Part shown: positions 1-5,741 of the stretch, piece by piece
How the letters are laid out: the number at the start of each line of letters is the position of its first letter
Position numbering within the stretch: position 1 is the first letter of the stretch
Program-made: the position numbers and the translations under genes
Notes under the pieces: model-generated
Databases searched by the model: none
Told to the model about the DNA's origin: nothing
The model's input: only the letters and a program-made list of their open reading frames with translations
From: an uncultured Oscillospiraceae bacterium
GTDB taxonomy: Bacteria > Bacillota > Clostridia > Oscillospirales > Oscillospiraceae
Length of the DNA stretch: 5,741 nt
Assembly: GCA_944385305.1 (NCBI GenBank)
Contig: CALWWS010000230.1
Coordinates: 1-5,741, forward strand
Direction: 5' to 3'

Positions 1-902
1 ACGGTGACCATGTAGGGGTTGGCCCCGTAGAGCTCCCCCAGCAGGGCCGCGCGGCCCGTGTCGGTGAGAAAGGGCTCCACCTGGCTGTACTCCACCACCC
101 AGGGCTCCCGCCCGGTGTAGAGCTCCACCATCTCGGCCACGTACCGCCGGGTGCCCCGGATGCGGTAGAGCTCCATCCCCCGGCGCACCAGGGTGCGCAG
201 CTTCTCCTCAGGCCACAGGTAGCCGTCCTCCACGTCCAGCCAGCTTGCCAGCCACTCCAGATACTCTCCCCCCGCCACCTCCGGGTCGAAGCGGCGGGCC
301 GCCTGGCGGATGTCCTCGTCCAGATCGTCGTACAGGGACTGGAAGATCCCCAGAAAGCGCTGGGTGAAGGAGCTGCCTGCCGGGTCGGTCTGGTACACCT
401 CGGGCAGGTACTCCAGCCAGGTCTGCCTGGGAAAGCGCAGGCGGAGATCCCCGATCCGTGGGGACTGCCCCCCCTGGGGCAGCAGCTCCGCCCGGAACCA
501 CAGGTAGCGCCCGGTGAGCTGGTGGAGCAGCACGTCCCGGGGAGTCCGGGCGGTCATGGCCAGCCAGGGCCGGCTCAGCTCCAGGCGATCCCCGTCGGTG
601 AGGGCGGGATCCCGGAGCAACTCGTCCAGATCCCGCTCCCGCCCCCGGAAGAACACCCTGCGCGCCTCGGCGCAGTAGAAGGAAAACCGGACGCTGGCCT
701 CCCCCGGGCCGGTGCACGCCATGGTCAGCCGGTGCCACACCGTCTCCTTCTCCCGGCTGTCCAGCAGGCGGGACCAGAAGATCCCCGGCCGGGCCGGGTC
801 CTCCGCCTGGATGGAGGAGCCCAGGCACCGGATGTTCTCCCCCCAGCCCCGGCGGTAGTCCGCCGGCTTATTGAATACAAAATAGCTTCCCCGCTGATGC
901 AC
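1..902 (-). CDS. Phage tail protein, TIGR02242 / Tail_P2_I-like baseplate component (3' end missing)
   Basis: Likely baseplate-peripheral protein linking the wedge to fibres, as the P2 gpI family does. 300 complete residues are visible and the frame runs off the window at base 1. The start is GTG at 902: an in-frame TGA lies 9 nt upstream, no in-frame ATG occurs until about codon 61, and AAGGAG sits 10 nt upstream, overlapping the previous stop codon. Residues 1-155 look beta-rich: FWSRLLDS (42-49), VWHRLTMAC (55-63), and GRYLWFRAELLPQGGQSPRI (131-150), which resembles the GRYLWLRLEL strand of longer family members. The conserved domain spans about 162-266: WLEYLPEVYQTDP, FTQRFLGIFQSLYDDLDEDI, FDPEVAGGEYLEWLASWLD, WPEEKLRTLVRRGMELYRIRGT and VELYTG. 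It is longer than P2 gpI because of the N-terminal extension. It is separated from the upstream J-like gene by 14 nt, so they are probably translationally coupled. Family assignment is confident; the exact attachment role is inferred. Confidence 0.92.
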   Translation of the reverse strand, partial: MHQRGSYFVFNKPADYRRGWGENIRCLGSSIQAEDPARPGIFWSRLLDSREKETVWHRLTMACTGPGEASVRFSFYCAEARRVFFRGRERDLDELLRDPALTDGDRLELSRPWLAMTARTPRDVLLHQLTGRYLWFRAELLPQGGQSPRIGDLRLRFPRQTWLEYLPEVYQTDPAGSSFTQRFLGIFQSLYDDLDEDIRQAARRFDPEVAGGEYLEWLASWLDVEDGYLWPEEKLRTLVRRGMELYRIRGTRRYVAEMVELYTGREPWVVEYSQVEPFLTDTGRAALLGELYGANPYMVT

Positions 903-912
903 TGCGCCTCAT

Positions 913-918
913 CTCCTT
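913..918 (-). promoter_or_regulatory. Shine-Dalgarno site of the TIGR02242 tail gene, overlapping the upstream stop codon
   Basis: The minus strand reads TAAGGAG: the last two bases of the TAA stop codon of the J-like gene are also the first two bases of AAGGAG. It lies 10 nt before the GTG start at 902, a slightly long but usable spacing. The arrangement suggests translational coupling between the two baseplate genes. Confidence 0.75.
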
Positions 919-3007
919 ACTCCGCAGGCCGCACCTGATAGCTGGCGCTTTTGAGCACCGCCAGTCCGTTATGGGGCAGGATCACATCCCCGTTGGTCGA
1001 CCGGGTGATGCCCTTGCCCTGGGCGTCGATGGTGAGCGACTCAATCCCCTGCACACAGTCCAGGGTGTCGATAATGCCGTAGAGGGTGCTGTACCGCACC
1101 GGCGCGCCAAACTCCCACCCCTGCCGGAAGAAGGCCGCCACCGCCGCCTGGATGCGGGCCTTGGCGTCCACGTAGTGGGGCTGGGAGAGGATCTCGGCGT
1201 AGAGGGTGATCCCCACGTACTCCGGGGAGAGGAGGGACACCCGGGTGCCCAGCATCCGCCGCCCCTCCAGGTGGCGCAGGATGTTCTCCCGGTAGGCGGG
1301 GGTGAGGGCGCGCTCGGGGCCCAGGGCATAGGGCTCCACCACCACGGTGACGCAGTTCTCCTCCAGGCTCCCGTCCTGCCGGGGCAGCCGGGTCACCGGC
1401 ACCGCCTTGCAGTTGGAGATCATAAGCCCCGGGGTCTGGCGCACCAGGCGCTCGTAGTCGCCGTAGGTCACCGCCCGCTCGCTGCGCCGCAGCAGCCGCC
1501 GGCAGCGCTCCAGGCCCTCCTCCAGGCTCTCCCGCTCCCGGCCTCCCCACCCGTCGTCCGGGTTGCGCACCCCGACGTCCGCCCCGGCCAGGCCACACAG
1601 GGCCAGATCCTCCGGGTGGACGGCGCGCAGGCTGCCCGCCTTTACATTCCCGCCGGGGCCCAGGGTAACCGCCTGGCCGGCGATGAGAATCTCCCCCTCG
1701 GGGGCCAGGCCGTGGATGCAGTCCCCGAAGGTGACCGTCCCCTCCTCCTCGTCCAGGAGGTAGTGGCGATCCTCCGGGGAGGAGGAATCAAAGTCCTCCA
1801 CCCGCTCCCACAGGCTCCACGCCCCGGGCCGGTCGGCCTCGGCGATAAGCAGCTGGAAGCTGCGGGCGATCTGGCCCCTGCTCCCCAGCTCATAGCTCTG
1901 GTTGGGGAAGCCGTCCCCCACCGCCAGGCGGCGGCTGCGGGAAAACTCCCGCCGCCAGGTGAGCAGCAGGGCCTCCCCCTCCTCCCCGCCGGGCAGGGTG
2001 AACCGGGCGCCCTCGCTCCCGGCCCGCCGGACCGCGTCCGCCTGGAGGCGCCAGAAGCCCTCCCCGTCCGGGCAGTAAATTTCGTACTCCCCCGCGGCGG
2101 CCAGCAGGCTGTCCGAGCGCAGGGTTCCGCCGGTGACGGGCAGTCGGACGCACTCCGCCGCCGTCTCCCGCTGCACGGCGGGGATCACCCCGTCGCTGAT
2201 CCCCAGCAGCACGGGGGGCACGTCGTACTCCCCGCTCTCCAGGCGCACCCGCAGCCAGCGGCCCTCCCCCGGCAGGGCTTTCTCCTCCTCCGAGAGGGGC
2301 AGGCAGGGGCCGTTCCCCGCCTCCAGGGTCACGTCCCCGCTGAAGAGCAGCCCCCACGTCTCGTCGGAGGACACTTTCATGGCCCGCCAGCCGTCCTCCT
2401 CCAGGGCCTCCCAGGCCAGACCGGTCAGGGGCACGGTGTCCGGCCCCGCCGGGTTGCGCTCCACCGGCCAGTCCTGCTTCATCCACAGGTGCAGGTGCAG
2501 CGGGGCGCTCCAGGGCCCGTCAAAGCGCAGATACCAGGCCGCCCCGGGCCGGGGCTGGGCGCCGAACACCTCCAGGCGCAGCCCGCCGGGCCCGGCGGCG
2601 GAGAAGGGGACAAGCCCCTCCCCGGCCGGGGTCAGGCCGCCGGTGAGCCTCCCCCGGGAGAGGGGGGCGGGGCGCAGGGTCTCAAAGGGGATCTCCCCCG
2701 CCAGCAGCCGCACCCCCGCGGGGAGCACGCCTCCCGCCCCGGCGATCTCCGCCCCGGTGCGGGCGGGCTCCCGGTGCAGCCGCTCCATGCCCAGCAGCTT
2801 TAAATACTTCTGCCGGTTCCGGGGCCCGATCTGGTCCAGGTGGTACTGCTGGCTCTCCTTCAAAAAGGCAAACAGCTCCAGAAAGGTGATGCCCGGGTCG
2901 TGGTGGTTGAAATCCGTCCAGTCGGGGGCCAGGCGGGGGATCATGCTCCTGGCCTGTTCCACGATCTCCTGGAAGCTCTCATCGTCCAAAACGGGGATGG
3001 GCAGCAT
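917..3007 (-). CDS. Second baseplate J/gp6-like assembly protein (696 aa, complete)
   Basis: Predicted partner of the preceding J-like protein in the baseplate wedge. The start is ATG at 3007, which has an AGGAGG site 8 nt upstream; an in-frame GTG at 3016 overlaps that site and is less likely. The N-terminus has the family hallmark DWTDFNHHDPGITFLEL (29-45), then YLKLLGM (68-74) and PAGVRLLAGEIPFET (96-110). One WEY-like module begins at W199 (WEALEEDGW) and runs to WLRVRLESGEYDVPP. The J core is DRHYLLD (413-419), FGD (427-429), GPGGNVKAG (450-458), VRNPDDGWGG (480-489) and ERAVTYGDYERL (510-521). Residues 550-665 look like the C-terminal alpha/beta part of gp6-like proteins, and the end GDVILPHNGLAVL (673-685) is typical. 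The stretch between FGD and GNVKAG is shorter and more divergent than in the upstream paralogue (no GR-PP-G motif), so the two probably occupy different positions. No frameshift or truncation is seen. In an Afp-like system it would correspond to one of the Afp11/Afp12 pair; which one cannot be told here. Confidence 0.95.
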   Translation of the reverse strand: MLPIPVLDDESFQEIVEQARSMIPRLAPDWTDFNHHDPGITFLELFAFLKESQQYHLDQIGPRNRQKYLKLLGMERLHREPARTGAEIAGAGGVLPAGVRLLAGEIPFETLRPAPLSRGRLTGGLTPAGEGLVPFSAAGPGGLRLEVFGAQPRPGAAWYLRFDGPWSAPLHLHLWMKQDWPVERNPAGPDTVPLTGLAWEALEEDGWRAMKVSSDETWGLLFSGDVTLEAGNGPCLPLSEEEKALPGEGRWLRVRLESGEYDVPPVLLGISDGVIPAVQRETAAECVRLPVTGGTLRSDSLLAAAGEYEIYCPDGEGFWRLQADAVRRAGSEGARFTLPGGEEGEALLLTWRREFSRSRRLAVGDGFPNQSYELGSRGQIARSFQLLIAEADRPGAWSLWERVEDFDSSSPEDRHYLLDEEEGTVTFGDCIHGLAPEGEILIAGQAVTLGPGGNVKAGSLRAVHPEDLALCGLAGADVGVRNPDDGWGGRERESLEEGLERCRRLLRRSERAVTYGDYERLVRQTPGLMISNCKAVPVTRLPRQDGSLEENCVTVVVEPYALGPERALTPAYRENILRHLEGRRMLGTRVSLLSPEYVGITLYAEILSQPHYVDAKARIQAAVAAFFRQGWEFGAPVRYSTLYGIIDTLDCVQGIESLTIDAQGKGITRSTNGDVILPHNGLAVLKSASYQVRPAE

Positions 3008-3013
3008 GGCGTT

Positions 3014-3021
3014 CACCTCCT
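3014..3021 (-). promoter_or_regulatory. Shine-Dalgarno site of the second J-like gene
   Basis: The minus strand reads AGGAGGTG in the 27-nt gap after the upstream TAA. The AGGAGG core (3016-3021) lies 8 nt before ATG at 3007, which is good spacing. The GTG at 3014-3016 shares bases with this site and cannot use it, so the site decides the start in favour of ATG. Confidence 0.85.
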
Positions 3022-3034
3022 GGCGTGCTTGTTG

Positions 3035-5741
3035 TTACTCCACGGTAATGAGAATGCTGTGCTTTCCGCTGCGGGGCAGGGCGAACACCCGGTCCTCCAT
3101 GTCCTCCAGGTGGATCTCCGTGCGGCCGAAGCCGGTCTCCCGGAACACGGCGGAGGACACCTGGCGCAGGAACTTCACCCCCCGCACCCCGCTCAGGCAG
3201 TTGCGCAGCTGGGTGTCGTTGGGGATGCGGCCCACCTGCCAGCCCCTGCCGTCAAAGTTGCCGGTGAGGGGGTCCAGGAAGGCCTCCAGCCGGCGGGTGA
3301 TCTCCTCCCGCACCCCGAAGACCTGGTTGAAGTCCCCCACGGTGAGCTCCACCTTGGCGCAGATCTCCAGAAACTGGGGCCCCACCACGTGGAAGTGCTC
3401 CAGCGCCGCCAGGTTGCCCCCGCAGCGCTCCAGAATATAGGCGGCGATCCGGCTGCGCACGGCGGGCAGCAGCTCGCCCCCCGCCCGGTAGTCCCGCAGC
3501 AGCACCACCAGAGTCACCCAGCCGGGGCGGGGGCTGCCCCGGTCGTCCCGGCCTGAGAAGCACTTGGCCCGCACGATGTTCCGGGTGGCCTCCAGGGCCA
3601 GGGCCTCGAAGTCCCGGGCGGTCACCGCCCGGTCCCCGTGGCGCAGCTCCGCGCCTCCCCGGGCCACCGCCTGCTCAAAGGTCTCCTGGTCGCAGCCCCC
3701 GGCGGTGGGACGGGGGTTCTCCACCAGGCTGACAAAGCCCAGGGCCCGGCTGGAGCGGTTGATGGCCCCCGCCGCCACGTTGCCCACCTGGCCGCCGCCG
3801 GTGACGTAGAAAATCTCAATGGTCTCCTGCCGCCCGTGGGGGGGAATCCGTCCGCTCACCCCGTCGGAGAAGCGGACAATCCCCTCGTTGCGGTCCAGGG
3901 TGTAGTGCCGGTCCCCGGGGCCGGAGAGGGCGAAGTCCTCCCGCTCCTCCCAGCGCACCCAGGCCTCCCGCAGGATGCCCGCCGCGTCCCGCACCGCCCG
4001 GAAGCCCTCCCCCTTCTCCAGCTGCTCCAGCTGGGCGGGCAGCAGGGTGTCCATCTCGTTGACCCAGACCTGGGCCCTTGTCACCCTGCCCTGGAGCAGG
4101 CGGCAGGCCAGGTTCTTCTGCTCCGGCTCGATGAAAAAGCGCTCAGGGGGCTGGGTGTCCACGTTGCGCACCCGGGCGGCGTTCATGTACAGCCCGGTGA
4201 CCCGGGGCAGCTGCACCGGCCGCTCCCGGCCCCAGTAGCGCCCCTCCTCGTCCACCGCCCGAACCCAGTACAGCTCCTCCCCCCACAGCCGGGCGGGCGA
4301 GAACTCCCCGCCCCCCATGATGGTGAGGATGCCCGACTGGCGCAGGTTCTCCGTCTCGTCCACCACGTTCAGGCTCTCCCAGCCGTGGGCGGCGCGGTAC
4401 TCCCAGCGCAGGCGGCCCGGCTTCTCCCGCAGAGCCTCGGAGAGGAGGAAGAGCAGCTTCACCGGCCCCCCCGCCGGGGGAGTGGGGAAGCCGAAGTAGA
4501 GGGCGCAGCGCTCCTCTCCGATGAAGGAGAAGGGGGTGAGCAGGCTCTCCCCGCCCCGGAAGAAGGCCCCGTCCAGCAGGGCGCTCTCCCGGTTGTTCTC
4601 CACCGCCACCTGCACGGGGATTCTCCCCCGATTGGCGTAGCGGTAGGAAAAGCGCAGCCCCTCCATCCGGGGGACGATGTAGTTGCCCTTGAGCTTGTAG
4701 AGGTTCTTCACCTTGAGCACCCGGGCCCGGATGAAGTAGCCGGTGCTGGCGTTGACCAGCACGGGCCTGATGTCCTCCGGGCAGCGGAAGCGGATGACCT
4801 TCCGCCGGCTCAGGGCGCCCATGGAGGCGTTGAAGCAGTCGCTCTCCCGCCCGTCGGGGAACAGCCGGGCCCAGCCGTCCCCGTTGAAATATTCCCAGAT
4901 TACCTCCTGGACGGTGATGTCGTATTCCTCGTCCAGGCGGAAATCGCTCTTTTTCATAATCAGTTTCCAGTTGATGGGGGTCTCCCCCCCGTCGGGCTCC
5001 ACGGGGACGGCGTCGAAGCCCAGATGAAAGCTCATCTCGATCTCCGCCCCCCGCTTCACCAGGGCCTCCTGGCAGCCGAAGTAGGCCTCGGCAAACAGCC
5101 CCAGCTGCTCCCCGAAGGGGCGCAGCTCGTGGATGTCCTGATCCGCCCCCGAGGCGTGCACCAGGTCGGGGCGCAGCCCCTGATTCTGGGCGGACAGGCG
5201 GATAAGGCGCAGGGAGAAGGGGGGCAGGCCCCTGCCGTCCAGCAGGCGCAGGCGCAGCCAGCGCCGCCCCTCCAGCCCCTCCAGGGTGGAAGGCGTCACA
5301 GGCAGCTTGCGCTCCCCCAGGCCCAGCACCACCCGGTTGCCCTCCAGGGCGCAGGTGGAGAAGCTCTGCCAGCTCTCCCCGTAGCTGTACTCCCACACCG
5401 CCCGGTCCGGATCGGTGAGGATCTCCCCCACCCCACGGGGCAGCTCCCGCTGGTGGCCGGGGGTAAGCTCCACCTCCAGCCGGGCTCCGGCGCTCAGCTC
5501 CAGCACGTCCTCCCGGGCCAGGCTCAGGGTGTGACGCTGGAGGTTCTCCCCCTTGAGGTCGAAAAGGTAGAAGGGCTCGGCCGACTCCGCCCGGCCGTCA
5601 AAGCAGCGCACAATAGCGTCCGCTCCGCCGCACACGGTAAAGACCTGCTGGGGCTGGGCGGGGGTGACGTACACGTCGTCGGCGGTCTCAAAGACCGTGC
5701 TGCCCGTCTCGTTGTCCGCGTCGGCCAGCAGGGGGGTGCCG
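3035..5741 (-). CDS. Large baseplate J/gp6-like assembly protein of a contractile injection system (5' end missing)
   Basis: Probably a baseplate wedge component of a contractile tail-like particle, assembled in the cytoplasm; no signal peptide or membrane segment is seen in the visible part. The frame is open to the window edge, giving 901 residues (numbered from the first whole codon). A GTG at 5674 is internal: the 22 codons before it encode TPLLADADNETGSTVFET, matching a segment near residues 96-110 of the next gene's product, so perhaps 95-110 N-terminal residues are missing. Three WEY-type beta modules start near residues 116, 282 and 446. The baseplate J core follows: DRHYTLD (610-616), FSDG, GGGQVGNVAAG (648-658), VENPRPTAGGCDQETF (from 673) and DRAVTARDFE (703-712). 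The C-terminus FALPRSGKHSILI is typical of TIGR02243-type proteins. It ends in TAA 27 nt before the next gene, implying one operon. The family assignment is strong; the eCIS assignment is inferred from size and context. Confidence 0.93.
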   Translation of the reverse strand, partial: GTPLLADADNETGSTVFETADDVYVTPAQPQQVFTVCGGADAIVRCFDGRAESAEPFYLFDLKGENLQRHTLSLAREDVLELSAGARLEVELTPGHQRELPRGVGEILTDPDRAVWEYSYGESWQSFSTCALEGNRVVLGLGERKLPVTPSTLEGLEGRRWLRLRLLDGRGLPPFSLRLIRLSAQNQGLRPDLVHASGADQDIHELRPFGEQLGLFAEAYFGCQEALVKRGAEIEMSFHLGFDAVPVEPDGGETPINWKLIMKKSDFRLDEEYDITVQEVIWEYFNGDGWARLFPDGRESDCFNASMGALSRRKVIRFRCPEDIRPVLVNASTGYFIRARVLKVKNLYKLKGNYIVPRMEGLRFSYRYANRGRIPVQVAVENNRESALLDGAFFRGGESLLTPFSFIGEERCALYFGFPTPPAGGPVKLLFLLSEALREKPGRLRWEYRAAHGWESLNVVDETENLRQSGILTIMGGGEFSPARLWGEELYWVRAVDEEGRYWGRERPVQLPRVTGLYMNAARVRNVDTQPPERFFIEPEQKNLACRLLQGRVTRAQVWVNEMDTLLPAQLEQLEKGEGFRAVRDAAGILREAWVRWEEREDFALSGPGDRHYTLDRNEGIVRFSDGVSGRIPPHGRQETIEIFYVTGGGQVGNVAAGAINRSSRALGFVSLVENPRPTAGGCDQETFEQAVARGGAELRHGDRAVTARDFEALALEATRNIVRAKCFSGRDDRGSPRPGWVTLVVLLRDYRAGGELLPAVRSRIAAYILERCGGNLAALEHFHVVGPQFLEICAKVELTVGDFNQVFGVREEITRRLEAFLDPLTGNFDGRGWQVGRIPNDTQLRNCLSGVRGVKFLRQVSSAVFRETGFGRTEIHLEDMEDRVFALPRSGKHSILITVE

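Noticed and set aside
208..828. Minus-strand 206-codon frame at the left end
   Set aside because: It is out of frame with the TIGR02242 tail gene (1-902) and encodes a G/P/R-rich shadow. The true frame uses a GTG start and runs off the window.
868..912. Possible 14-codon leader peptide (ATG to TAA) ahead of the tail gene
   Set aside because: Its ATG directly abuts the Shine-Dalgarno site, leaving no spacing for initiation, and it overlaps the real start out of frame.
903..916. Promoter or terminator in the gaps between genes (903-916 and 3008-3034)
   Set aside because: The gaps are too short and hold only stop-proximal sequence and Shine-Dalgarno sites; no -10/-35 pair or hairpin with a T-run is present.
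2583..2598. Perfect 16-nt palindrome CCGCCGGGCCCGGCGG
   Set aside because: It lies inside the second J-like gene and encodes an Ala-Gly-Pro-Gly-Gly stretch. G+C-rich codons for these residues produce such palindromes by chance, and there is no T-run to make it a terminator.
971..2803. Plus-strand open frame of 610 codons opposite the second J-like gene
   Set aside because: It lies wholly antisense to a gene with clear domain motifs. Its product is a low-complexity mix of G, A, P, Q, H and R with no recognisable domain, as expected for the complement of a G+C-rich gene.
2133..3556. Overlapping plus-strand open frames of 435 and 238 codons
   Set aside because: They cross the boundary between two well-supported minus-strand genes, are rich in S, R and P or in H, Q and V with no family motif, and overlap each other.
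4143..5396. Minus-strand 417-codon frame inside the large J-like gene
   Set aside because: It is a shifted-frame shadow, dominated by G, A, P and R, of a gene whose own frame carries all the conserved motifs.

Overview
The window is a gene-dense stretch of a structural operon read entirely on the minus strand (transcription from high to low coordinates). It holds three consecutive genes: two tandem, related baseplate J/gp6-like proteins (3035-5741, 5' end outside the window; 917-3007) and a phage-tail-type protein of the TIGR02242 / Tail_P2_I kind (1-902, 3' end outside the window). The gaps between them are only 27 and 14 nt, and each gap carries a Shine-Dalgarno site. No promoter, terminator, RNA gene, mobile element or CRISPR array is visible, and no plus-strand gene is convincing.

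Together the genes look like the baseplate part of a contractile injection machine. Both J-like proteins are much larger (>=901 and 696 residues) than the roughly 300-residue J protein of P2-like phages. They occur as a tandem pair followed by an N-terminally extended TIGR02242 protein. That arrangement fits the extracellular contractile injection systems (eCIS; Afp/PVC/MAC-like, with an Afp11-Afp12-type pair) better than an ordinary myophage or an R-type bacteriocin. This is inferred from family knowledge. Sheath, tube, spike, ATPase and toxin genes, which would decide it, lie outside the window.

At protein level, a tryptophan-rich, probably beta-sandwich module (a WEY-type start, then a G-x-W turn, then a W/Y-[LFV]-R-[LAV]-R-type strand) recurs three times in the larger J protein and once in the smaller one. 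This explains much of the size of these proteins.

The DNA is very G+C-rich, with G/C strongly preferred at third codon positions, and has AGGAGG-type ribosome binding sites. This would fit a G+C-rich Clostridia/Oscillospiraceae-type gut Firmicute, but the taxon is a guess. The same composition produces long spurious open frames on the plus strand and in the other minus-strand frames.
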